From Gavia stellata (Eukaryota > Chordata > Aves > Gaviiformes > Gaviidae): 64,000 nt of DNA. The notes below the pieces were generated by a model, which searched no databases, was not told the origin of the DNA, and saw nothing but the letters and a program-made list of their open reading frames with translations. The stretch spans positions 54,776,347 through 54,840,346 of the forward strand of contig NC_082598.1 of NCBI RefSeq assembly GCF_030936135.1, read 5' to 3'. The translations under genes were made by a program, and so were the position numbers. Position 1 is the first letter of the stretch. Every line of letters begins with the position of its first letter. Of this stretch, positions 25,142 to 36,896 are shown piece by piece.

Positions 25142-26872
25142 TGACTCACAGCTGTGGAAGCCAGAAAAAGCTGCAGATGTTTGGTACATTGGAGAATTTG
25201 GAGCACAAGGGAATTAGGAGTTGTATTCTCAAAAGACTAGTCAGTTCAGTGTATCATGATGTCAGACACAGATGAGGAAATCTGACTACTCATGCATTAG
25301 AGAGAAAAGGTAGATGTGCAGGCCATGGGTGACAGACAGTTACCGAAAAGATAAGATCATGGAGCTCTATCATTAAAAAAAATCCTCTTCAGAGGGTTCT
25401 ATAAATATTAATTCATCTAAATAGCCTTTTAAGTGAGAGAATGAAGATAATATTACGTTTAACTACATGAAAAGTTGAAGCAGGGAAGTAAAACCAAACT
25501 CAATTTAAACCTCCCCCCATCTGTTTCTTTAAAAAGTGAAAACAACAAGACCAAGACAGTAGATTGTAAAAAGGTGTCTTCCTCTCTACTCCCATTCTTA
25601 TGCAGGATTTGAAGTTAAACGTATTGCAGAAGGCTGCTATTGTGAAAACTAGATTTTTACCTTGAACTCTGAAACGTGAAAGTAAACAAGTAGCCTAACA
25701 AATGAAAGGCACGCTGTGCAAAAGAGATATTGGTTTGATAAATGTGAAAACATTTCCTCCTAAATGTGGTTTTCTAATGTGATACTGTATCATTAAAAGA
25801 GATATCAAGATGCAAATTGTCATAATGACAACTAGATTTAAAACCAGCATTTTCAAAGGCCTGTGTTCGGACCACAACTCCTTATTCACCTCAAAATGTA
25901 AAGTTTCTGGGTATTTTGATAATTATTTCATTATATACATATCATCTTGTAACAATTAATAGGCTGGGAAGTTCCTAACCACTTGTTTTAATAGGAATGT
26001 GGAGAGTATATACTTTTGTAATTCTACTAGTAAACAGTTCACTAAATTGCCATTGTGGTATTTATGTTCCATTTGTGTCAGGTACACTGTCATCTCACAA
26101 ATTCTGAGATTTTTTTTTTTAACCAGAATTCACATTTTTAATACTTTTCAGAGATAGAAAGAATTCATAATCTTTCCCCACTATTAAAATATTGCTACAG
26201 AAAGCAAGCCTCATTCAAGGTCTTTTTGTTTGCCTTTACAACTGAAGACCACAGTGAAAGGGAGTCTACCTTCTCTGTTCTTCAAAGTTGTGCTCAGATC
26301 CTTCTGGAATAATATGAAGGACTTACCAAATCAGGATAATTTTGCATCATACTCAACAAGTTGCTTTTTCCCGATAGTAAGACTTAGCCTCCATGACATT
26401 TTACAATCACAGTCTGTCTTCGTATATGTGGGAATTCAAGTAGTACCAAAAATACCTATACTGTTGAGCAAATGCAGGACAAGAATCTCACAATAAAAAT
26501 TAACAGTATGTTAGCAAGAGAAAGGAAATAATTTTATACATACAAAGGAGTCCTCTCTTACCTGTGTTTGAGGATTTTTCTTCTTGAGCCCCAAACCTGC
26601 TACACGTTTTGTAGAACAAAAGGGTACTTACCTGTTTGGAAAGAAAAGGAAAAGGAAAAGATTTCTTATGTAAGAGTCAGATAGCAGAAATAGTCAGATC
26701 AGGATTTTTCCAACCTGTGCTCTGCTAATTTTTAGTAAGACCAAGCAGTTATGTTTCTGTCACACAGCAAGACTTAGATGTACCTGTAATAAGCATGTCC
26801 TACTTGGAGGCACTGTAATAAGCCCTGTGGTAGAAACAGTGAAGGTGTTTTGTGCTGAAATTTGAACAGATT

Positions 26873-27535
26873 CATGGAATCATAGAAGGAATACGGAATT
26901 GTTGTTTGGAAGGATTTTGAAGCAGGACTGTTGCCAACAGTAGAACCAGGTCAGCTATGACTTTGTCTAGCTACTACTTGAAGCCTCTGTAGTCTTTGTA
27001 ACATCCCTTCAGGTAGCTGCAGGCCCCACTTAGCCTCCTCTTTACCAGACTAAAGAAGCCCCCAACCTCCCCTTACATGACATGTGCTGTGTGCACATGC
27101 CCATCTTGGTAGCCCTGTCCTAGACTCTCCAGTTTTTCAGTATCCTTCTTGATCTGGGACACTCAGAACCAGACAAAGAATTTTGAGACACACAAATCCT
27201 TATCAGGCATCAAACAAAGCCTTGATCTGCTGGCTGCACTCCTAATGTAACCAATATACAGTTTGCTTTATTTACCTTGAGAGCATGCTGCTGCCTCTTG
27301 TTTTACTTGGCTTCCACTGTAACCCCCAGGTCTTTTCAACAGTTTGTTCCCAGCCTGCATTGATGCTTGGGGTTATTCTGCCTTAGCTGCAGAACTTGGC
27401 TCTTACCCTTCTTGAACTTCAGGAGACTTCTGTTGATCCAGTCCCCAAATTTCCGAAAGGTGCCTCTGGATTGCTATTTGGTATGCCAGCTGTTCCCCCA
27501 AATTTAGTGTTGTCTGCAAAAGATTACAAATGCAT
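26873..27535 (-). mobile_element. Old, diverged CR1 LINE fragment, minus orientation
   Basis: The left end contains AATCATAGAA and a degenerate GTTTGGAAGGA block, the complement of a CR1 3' tail. Further right come recognisable complements of the CR1 RT C-terminal region: CCTCTTTACCAGACTAAA (from TTCAGTCTGGAGAAGAGG), a CTCCAG-TT-AGTATCCTTCTTG block, CCCCCAGGTCTTTTC, and TGTCTGCAAA at the end. Numerous indels and substitutions destroy every frame, so it is far older than the copies at 10 and 58.5 kb. It appears 5'-truncated near 27535, in the region encoding the FADDTK motif. Confidence 0.85.
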
Positions 27536-30500
27536 GTCTACCTTCAGTCTATACTGGTTTCAAACACAAACTGCATACTCAAAAGCTGCAGTTTAACCAG
27601 TCCATATATGGCTGTGTAGACTCACATTTGACTTCTTGATACCAAGTAAAGCAATAATAAACACTTCATGTCCGTGACTCTAGGAAAACTAAATTAAAGT
27701 CTGTATACCTGAAAAAACGTCTGGGAGTGTTTGTTAGACGAGCATTTGTAGTTGCAAGTGAACATGAGTTACTGGCAATCATTTAATGCAAGTGAATAGA
27801 GGATGGCAAACCTTAATTTGTATACACCCAACAGACTTAATTGTGCAGAATCACACTGATGATGAAATATGGATTCTCAGGTGTAGCCTAAATGGGATTT
27901 CAGCTTTTTCTGTGCTGCATTACTTAGCTGATGAGAAATGCTTTGAGATGGACTTGCAGGAGCAGTTAATGGGAAACCATTGGGTCCAGATCTCCCAGTC
28001 ATTCTTGTGAGAGCCCTACTGAGCATGCCATAGCTCCCATCTTGTCTACATGCCAGTTTCCTTTCCAGCTAAGCAGAGGACAGTGCATACCTAGAGCTTT
28101 CTCTGACATGGAATATGATGAGCCAGAACTCATACTTAGAAGCTCTCCCAAGTCCCCCGGTTTAGTCATAGCCACAATCTGTCTGTCATGGTCCCTACGT
28201 AAATTAGGTTTGTTTATTCCAGCACATTGTGCTTTTACTTGTCTATTACTATTTTTAAATTTTTTTTTTCAGCTTTGGTAATAAATTTTTGTCAACCTGG
28301 AGCAAAAGGAAGCTTTTCCAAGGTAGATGAGTCTACGCTAGCAGAGTTACTCAGTAGCATCTGCTGCTATTTTTATCCCTGTAGAGCACCTATGGTGTAG
28401 ACCTGAAACAGGACAATCAGAACTTACGCTCAACTAGATCAGAGAATAATTCCTTTTGACAGAGGCATTTAATACTTCTCTAGTGGGACATAACTGTACT
28501 GATTTTTAAGGGATTATCACAGTGGATCCCACTCACGGGGAAGACAAGTATAAAAGCGTGGCAATGCACAGACATGAATTTCCTGGGATATTTTAGATTC
28601 TTCAGTGCTAGTAGAGTTTGTTAGTTCTCTCCCTCTGGGCTTTCCTGTAATCTTTTCCTTACAGGAGTCCAGCTCTGATTACACATGGAAAGTGCTGACA
28701 TAAAATAGGGGAGTGCTTAGTCTGAGAAGGCCCTATGTCTGGATGAGATATAGAAGGAGCTATGCATGTCCTGTCATCTGCTGGATTTATAGGGGATTCG
28801 AAATTACCAACAGTTACCAAACTACTACTCATTGTGCCTAGCTGCCTATTTCAATGGGACATGAGGAAGGAGAAAGACTTCTTTTTATCTTGTGCTTATA
28901 GCTGAAACATTAGCAATTTTCCTGATAAGTATTGCTTTAAGGATCAATTGCTGTCCTAATTAATTAATATTACCTCAATAACATTCCATATGAGGCTTTT
29001 GTGTGTTAATAAAATGGAGAGGAAGGATATTAAACCTGATCATGTTTTTTAAAAATTTTATTCTAATATGCAGCTTCTGGAAGTAAATGGAATATGGCCA
29101 GCAACAAAGCTGCACTAATCTGTGCCTGCTGATACAGAAGCATCCTGTTTTTTTCCCTCATTTCATTAAAACCTCAGCATATCAACAGTAGTTAAAATTG
29201 ACAGCAGCTTTTGGCTTGTGCATAATCCACACATTCATTCCATGAAATGTGTCTCTAAGCTTTCCCTCTGTAACATGTGATAACTTCTGAACTATTCTTT
29301 TCTCCGCTTCCCCTTCCTTCCACTTTCAAGGGACCAATTATAATTGAGAAAATAAAGTTTTAGAAAAAACATAGTTGGAAAACTTAATAGGAGAGATTCT
29401 TGCCTCAACTGTGGTCCCTTTGTGGCTGGCATCTGTGGGAGTTATATATGCTGACCCAGAGGAATTTCCTTGGCTTAAACACTATTAACACATGATATAG
29501 AGAGGACTGTGCTGTTCCTTAATGGTGGTGCAAGATGCCTAGTGAAGGATGGGCTAGGGCACATTGTTGGAGTTTTACAGACTATTGACAGACTGTTGCA
29601 AGGATTCTTAGTGTCTCTTGACTGTCAAGCAGTCCATAAATAACTCCTCAGTGCACTCAGTTTTGCTAAAGGCTGCAGCATTCTTGTTACATGCAGGAGC
29701 TGGTCAGGAAATCACCTCTCAGAAAGTCACGCTGGGTTTTGACTTCTGTTCTCTGCATCTCTGCCTTCTGAAGTATCACGGCACCTTTCATCCCTAATGG
29801 TAAAAGGACTGGCAGTTGATCAGTAAGTAGCTCAATCCTTCTAAGAGTCTGTCTGTGTTGGGTAGTTTACTGACATTATAGACCAGTGTAACAGCACAGC
29901 TGCAGTTAACAGAGATAGAATTCCCTGATACAACGATTGAACGTGACATAAAATAAAAAACATGAATATCCTGAAATACTTACTGACTTACTGCAGTGGA
30001 AGTTTCTCTGTAGACGCGTGGTTAGGGACAGACTGCCTTACAGATATGCTCTGGATCTTAGGTGCTGGTTCCCAGTGTGGCATTAAGAAACTTGAGCCAG
30101 GAGCTTTGGCTCTCTAAATAAACAGTGCCTGGAGAGTTCAGAGTAGGATCAACTACCAAGCTCAGCAGGAAACCACCCATAGTTAATATGCATACCATTT
30201 TCTGATCAGCACAATTTCTGCCTTGAGCCCAGGGCCTGGAATTATTTCTGAGCGGTGGATGCCTGCACCTTTTCTATGAAATTCTGAACGTTCATTCCTC
30301 CTTCTTTTCAAATGTGAATGGAGGAGGAGGCACAACTGGGTTACCACCTTCACCTGCCTTGGGACAGGCACACGTTTATGCAGGAAGAATAGTCCAGGCT
30401 TTTTCTCGGCCTGAAATTGAAGCTGTGCCCTCAAACAGACCAGAAAACCAGGCCTAATAGTGGTATGCATTCATAGCCTATTAGTCAAGGCATGTTTTTT

Positions 30501-31046
30501 AAAAGGTGGAGGTGTTTAGTTCCAGCACTTTTTCCTGTGACTGCTCATTTGTTTTATGCAATGACTGCTTAATATAAAATATATCTCAACAGAAGAGGTA
30601 GAAGGTGTTTCAGTCCTCACATGAAAAATATAAAAATCTGATTTATGTTTCTGGGAAATTGTGTTTAAATCCTTTCAGGTAGAGGACAGTATTTGGTTTA
30701 TTTTCATGTTTAGGCTAATGTGCAAAAGGCACTTTCACGTTTTTGCCATCTACTTTCTGTTGGATGGTGGTGCCTTTCTCCAAGAATTCCTATGCTGCCT
30801 GTGTGTAGCAGGCACATTCGAAGAATGGCCAAGAAAAGTCACTCCTTCAGAAATCCCAATAAGGCTAATACATGAATTTGATTATTAAGCTGCGTGAGAG
30901 GACTAGGAGAGTTCTGGATTTGGGCTTAACCTGAATGCATGTGGAACTTCAAAGGAAAAAAGGTTAAATTTCTCCAGAATTTGGTGCCAGGTGAACGGGA
31001 CCATGGGAGGTAGGCTTCCTAGAGTCATCTCTGTGTATAAACCTGA

Positions 31047-31061
31047 TTTTTTTTTTTTTTT
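31047..31061. repeat. Poly(T) tract
   Basis: A run of about 15 T followed by CCTCCCC, deep in intron 1. There is no clear retroposon next to it and no acceptor-linked exon follows that I can recognise. Confidence 0.75.
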
Positions 31062-34000
31062 CCTCCCCTGTGATTTAAGGGTTAGTTGAGATCTACTTGG
31101 TCATCAGAGGGGTAAATGTCTCTGAGAGTACAGTGGACATTCTTGATTTGAGTGCCATAACATTTGCAACTGTATCCAGTTGTCACCGAACCTTGCATCC
31201 CTTGTGAAACACATCCCAAGGACTTGTTTGGCCTCCCCATCTGCTGTTAGCTCTGCCCCTTCATTCTTGAGACCTGCACATTGAGTGCAGAGCCTGACTC
31301 CTTTCAGTTTCTGTCAATATGACTCTCTACTTAGTCTGAGACGTGGTTATTAAGCAGTGAAAGCAAAGCACTCCTCCACTTCGCAACACACTTAAATCCT
31401 GCTTGTGGGAGGAAACAAATGACTTGCAATTTAATGTAACAAGTGGCATTTTGCAGAAATCTTTTGTCTTTTAAAAATATATTTCTTTTTGAAAAACAAC
31501 ATTATAATCTCGGTTGCCTTTTTTATTGTACTTTCTACAAATACATGTGTCTTGGGAGCATTTTGCTTGTTTTTGAGATGTTGTCCAAACACAGCTGATT
31601 GCAGAATGGGGGATTAATAGTTTAATTAAGAGTCATGAGATTTAAGACACATAAAGTAGCCTTTTCTTTTGGAGAGTTTTTCCCAATTTGCACTGTCAGA
31701 TTTTCTCTCTCCAAAAACATATTTTCAGTAGATATATATTGAATCTTCTCACTCGTTCAAATGTTCATCGTAGTAGTTTGAAGTAATACTTGAGGCCTAT
31801 AACGTCTGGATTATAATTTACCCAGCTGTGCGTGCATACTGTAATGTGCTGCCTCAGAACATCAGTACCATGTTTACTGCACTGTCACTGTTGTGTAATT
31901 TTTACTAAATAAAGCTCTTGAATACTGTGCAGAAGTTAATGATCACTTATAACTGCAGCAGTCATGCAGAATACTAGTGGGTTTTGTGGACACTTTCTTT
32001 AAAATACAGTTATATTAAGTATTTTGTGCACCATTTTGATTTGGCTATGTGATTACGCACTTTTATGTCAGTCTTACATGAAAACTCAGTTGAATCCTTT
32101 TCCTCTAGAGAGAATCTGAGCTGATCCTATCACTGCAGTGTTTTTATTGATGCTCTACATCCAATGCATTCTTAAGTGAGAACAAATAACTGCATTAATA
32201 GGTAAATATTTATCACTGGAGTGATTAATCACAGATGTCTACTAATCTTAGTAAGACCAAGTTTAAGGCAGTACCTGATACCTTTAAAAACAAACTCTAG
32301 AGTACATTTTGGCCCTAAAAGGTTATAGACAAATGATACTAACAACGCAATCTTCAATTTACAACATGTGGGCACCACAATCTGCCTACAAAGTGTATAT
32401 TGTTGATTTGGGGCCATCTTAGCAATTTGTGCTAAACTGCTAAATTGAAGGACTGGTGCCATCAGACAATCTCACCAGCCAAGAAGCAGTGCTTTACAGG
32501 ATTGACTTAATTTCCTTTGTATCCTTCATTGACATAAGAGAAAATGAAAAGCCTTTTTCTCCAAGGCACGAGGAGACTGTCACACTTCTATCAGCCCTTC
32601 TGTGATTAAAGGAAATTTTTGAATTACAGGTTTTATGCAATAGTCTTTCCCTCCCTTCCTTCCTTGGGACAAAAATGTTTTGCCGAGAGTAATTTTAGTA
32701 GGAGAATACAGGCAAACAAGTACTTACCACCATATGAATTTTTAATTGTCAGATGTTTGTAAATAAAGGGGTTTAGAGTCACCTATTAGATTTGCAACCG
32801 TTCTGTTTCTAACAAACTTTCACTGAAAACCAAACAATAGCACAAATGGCAGGTCACTTCCATTATGAACTTGTTTGCACATGCTCATCAAATTCAAACA
32901 GTATATTTTCAGGGTTGAAAGCTTTCATGCATCGTTTGTAATTATCGTGTAGCTTGTAATTAAAAGTAGTGATTTTTTTTGTAATTTTGGGGAAAATTAA
33001 ATAAAAACAAAAGCAAATTTTGAAAGTTCTCTGGAGAACAGCATAAACCACCATTAAGACTTCAAATCTAAGGAATATGTTTCCTTTGGGACATCACTGT
33101 GAAGTCCCCCAGTCTGACAAGGTGCAGAGGCTGCAACTCTCAACCTTCTGCTGGGATAGAAAATTGGGGGAAAATTGCATGCTTCCATAAAAAGATAACT
33201 GCAGGGACAAGTATAGTAGATCAGCTGTTTTAGAATATGTGTCTTGTTGTTAAGAAGGAAAATGGAACTTGCATGACTATTGTTGCATAACAGAATGTCT
33301 TACATCTTTTTAATTAGGAACAGTTAAGCTGATTTCATGTATGACTTTTTTTTCATTTGTTTGCAAGCTTTATTTTACCAGTGATAGATGTATTATTTTA
33401 TATCTCTATATAAAATGTAAAAGAATAGAATACAAAGTGACTTTTATAATTATATCAGGGTAAATATTTACTCTCCTTGCTGAGGTTTCATTGAAGAGCA
33501 TTGTGCAAGCCCTCAGTCTTTCAATGTCTAGTGTTACATTCTGTGTCAGGCATCAGAGGTTTCTCACAGAGCTAACATGCTAAGGAAGTATATCAGCACA
33601 GGACACCATGGTAGTAACTGCCACAGAGAAACTCAAGTACATAGCTGGAGCAGGAGAAAATTGTTTGCTCAGTGCTCTGATCAGCCTTGAATTTAAAACT
33701 AGCTGCTTGAAGATCCAGCAAACAAAACAATTTCTTAGCTTGGAGAAGGACTGGGAAATTCAAGCCTCTGTATTTTAAGAATTTTTAAAGGGCTTACCGT
33801 TCAGAAAGATGCTCAAGGTCCAGACTTCTTTCTAGAAAGGTATGCATTTGCAGGCAGGTGCAACAATTTGTGTCCCATAATCACATGCAAAAAAGACAGT
33901 AGCAAAACAAAGAAAAGTTATCAAGTGGTAAAAATTTAGGATTTCAGACCAGGAGTACAAAAGCTTATTACATAAATTGTTAATTTTCAATGACAACTTC

Positions 34001-34844
34001 ATTTAATCTGCCAAGATACCTTTAAAAATGCAGCACTAAATGAGTAATTCTAGAACATGTGGAAACATCATTATGTTCTGTTACTAGGTCTTCTATAGCC
34101 TTTCCTTAAAGCTTCACAGTTTTTCCTAGATTAGTCGCTATTTTTCCACTGCTCAGACCTATTTTATTTTCTGTAGTAGATTGCTCTTTGGTTCCTAATC
34201 ATACATGTTACGGCTTTGAAGGTTGGAGTAGCTAGTTTTAATTAAGTCCACAGCCAAGAGTTGAGAAAGAATCTCAAAGCAAAGATATTTCTAGTCAAAA
34301 CCTTTCCAAAACTCCATTTTGTTGAATTGCCCACAAATTAATTAAAACAACAATAAAAATAGTCTATATTTTTACAGTTTTATTCCCTTTAGTATCTCAT
34401 TGCGTGTTAGGACCTCCAAGTGTTTATGCACACATGGAAGACAAAAATAGATAAATACTCCAGTAAGAATGAAAAAGTTACTCACAGATAAGTAGTGACA
34501 GAATCAGGCCCTTATCTGTCTTCTGAGTGCTTATCCTACAGAGATAGAAGGTACAAATTAATCCTATTAATTTACGGATTTTATACTTGATTCCGTTAAA
34601 AGGTGTTGAGGGATCAACATAAGGAGGGAGTGTTACTGAACCACTTCTTACAACTGAAACAGCATTTTTGTCTCACTGTGTATTTCTCGCATCCCGGACA
34701 ATTGGTCCTCTAGCTGAGAGTCTGGTGAAGTGTTCTGTATTGTTTTACTTGTCTCTTTTGACTCAATATAGTGCAGAAGTGGATCACCTAGGTTACTTCT
34801 GCCAGTCTTGCAACATTGTGAATCCTCCCTGATAATTTGGCTAT

Positions 34845-34935
34845 TACTATGATTATTTTAGTAGCTGTTTTGCATTGAAGGCTATAGACCAGGCTAAGCA
34901 ATTCAGTGCTCTGTGCTTATGGTGTATACAACCTT
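34845..34935. repeat. Ancient amniote repeat-like remnant
   Basis: The sequence reads TTATTTTAGTAGC, then GACCAGG, then CAGTGCT and GGTGTATACAAC, in the spacing of a very old repeat I recall as common in reptiles (TATTATAGTAGCGCC ... ATCAGG ... ATTGTGCTAGGCGCTGTACAAAC). Several blocks match in the right order, so chance is unlikely, but I cannot give a firm family name without a repeat library. Confidence 0.4.
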
Positions 34936-34947
34936 ATCAGATAGACT

Positions 34948-35056
34948 CGTAGCATCACACAAAAAATTTAGCTGTTAGGGACATCAGAGGTCACCTAATA
35001 ACAGCCTCCTGTGCCAAGCTGGGCTAACTTTGAAGCTAGATCAGGTCAATCAGAAT
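34948..35056 (-). mobile_element. Old CR1 LINE 3'-end fragment, minus orientation
   Basis: A degenerate complement of a CR1 3' terminus: AGGGACATCAGAGGTCACCT, then CAGCCTCCTGTGCCAAGC, then GGCTAACTTTGAAGCTAGATCAGGT. This order is diagnostic of older CR1 subfamilies (the GTCATCTAGTCCAACCTCC and TAGATCAGGTTGCTCAG region). Only the last hundred or so bases of the element remain. Confidence 0.75.
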
Positions 35057-35592
35057 TTTTTTTTTAATTGGGGGTGGGGTTTTTTTGGCAAACCAATTTT
35101 AGTTTTCCAAGGCAAATTTGAATGTAAATTACAGTGTGGGATTTATTTTCTCTATTAAATACATATATTTTAGCACAGTGCCTAGAGAATAAATCTATAA
35201 CTGATTTTGGCACTAAAACATATACACTTAATATATACTGAGCGTAGCGTAGCATCCATCTGTTGCTGAAATCTCTCATTGCTCAGAGTGGTTCTTGAGA
35301 TTTGTTTCCCCTGTGAAGATTTCTGTCACTGAACGTTTCTTTAACTTGCTGTCTACTGTGACTTTAATTCCCTGTACCTACTCCCATTCCGTTGGCCCTG
35401 AGCACGCTGAGCAGATTCTATGTTTGCCATTTTAGAACAACTATGCACCAGGTTTTCACTTTCACTTTGTATTTGCCTAATAAGGAGCTTGGAGCAGCAG
35501 TAGATTGAACAATCCTAAATGTTAGAAAAAATACATAAACCCAAGCAACAACCCAAAGCAAAACCTCAGCAGTTTACTTTCAAGGTTAGTTT

Positions 35593-35616
35593 CAAGTTTA
35601 CATGCAAGTAAACTTG
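35593..35616. other. Perfect 9-bp hairpin
   Basis: CAAGTTTAC and its exact complement GTAAACTTG are separated by six bases. It lies in intron 1 with no neighbouring element boundary. The left arm also contains a forkhead-like GTTTAC, so the structure is a pair of inverted forkhead-like half sites as well. Confidence 0.7.
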
Positions 35617-36146
35617 TTAGAACCTAGCCATCTGTACACTATTAGGTGCATATTTGACAAAAAAAAAAAGGTAAATAAAAAAAGCTGTCAAATGACTCTT
35701 GAACATTCAAATGGCTCAAAGGCTCTTTATGTGGTAATGTTGGCACAGCTCCTAAGTGACCAGATGGAATTTTATTAACACTCAACAGGACAAGGGCTGA
35801 GATTTTGTTTCTTAACTTGCTATATTTGAAATGCTTGTAGAGAATGTGTCAGAAAGCTTGGTATTTTTTCCTACTACGCAAAATTACACATATACCTTCC
35901 ATTAATGCGAAGATGTTGACTGCTTCAGAGGTTGTCATTTCTGTAAGGTGGGTAAGAAAAGAGATATGAAATGTGTGGTAATTGAAATACCACAACTTTT
36001 TAGTGAATTTTAAAAAGGTGGATTTATATACACCATGGTCATATTAAAAGCAGAATTTAGAAACACGCTTTTTAATAAACAATCTTAAAGAATGTATTGT
36101 TATAATAGAGAACAAAAAATATCTAAGTATTGAAATAACCTTTATT

Positions 36147-36183
36147 TCTGACATCAGTAACCACTGATAGTAGTGATGTCAGA
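36147..36183. other. Imperfect 13-bp inverted repeat with TGACATCA arms
   Basis: TCTGACATCAGTA and TAGTGATGTCAGA pair over 13 bases with a single G-G mismatch and an 11-base loop. Each arm contains TGACATCA, one base from a CRE/ATF-type site. It may be a small hairpin or paired bZIP sites; no function is proven. Confidence 0.65.
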
Positions 36184-36749
36184 TTTCCATTTAAGGACTC
36201 TGGTAAACATACAAAACCATGTGAATCCTCCTTTTCTGGCATCATCATGGGTTTATTGTCAGTAAGAAATATCTGAAGACTGAAAATCTCCATTGTCCCT
36301 GGTAAATCGCAGGATGACCTTCAAACCAGACAGCTTAAGAAGCAAAGAAACAAAATCTGTAACACACTGTGGACTCATGGTTTGCCCTGTGCCTTTTAAG
36401 TGCTTCCTTTCCATATTCAAGGTTTTCAGGGAGCTCATGATAGCTAGAAACATACTGTGTTACAGATTAGTATTTCGTAACATCTGACTTACCTGAGACT
36501 TCATGAAGAACACTGATGTGACATACAATTGGGGTTAGCAATACTAATTTTGAGCCTGGGTATCTTATTCAGGCAAAAGTCTCACTGTTGCTGGTGAAAG
36601 ATGAGCCTGAGGGCTTTGTACAGAATCAGATCCCGTATTTGTTCAATAACTCAAACTGGTAGCTTAAGTATAGTTATGACAGATATTGTACTGTAGACTT
36701 ACATTGTATAATTTATATGTCCTTATCTTGCATAGTGTGGGCCAAAGAC

Positions 36750-36785
36750 CAGATCCAGAGCTTGTTGAAGTCAATGAGAGTTTTT
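36750..36785. repeat. Ancient amniote repeat-like scrap with TGAAGTCAATGAGAG core
   Basis: CAGATCCAGAGCTTGTTGAAGTCAATGAGAG follows the order of the same old repeat type noted at 22.63 kb (AGATCCAAAGC, CCATTGAAGTCAATGG), here with a better match. The family name is uncertain. Confidence 0.45.
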
Positions 36786-36857
36786 CTCAGCTTCTTCTTA
36801 AGTACTGTTACCAGTCCTGGAACTTTGTGTCCTCACCCTTGTATTGCTTGATTTTTC

Positions 36858-36896
36858 ATTTATTTATTTATTTATGTATTTATTTTATTTTTATTA
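36858..36896 (+). repeat. (TTTA)n microsatellite, interrupted
   Basis: Roughly nine TTTA-type units, interrupted by TTTATG and by longer T runs. An ordinary AT-rich microsatellite in intron 1. Confidence 0.85.
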
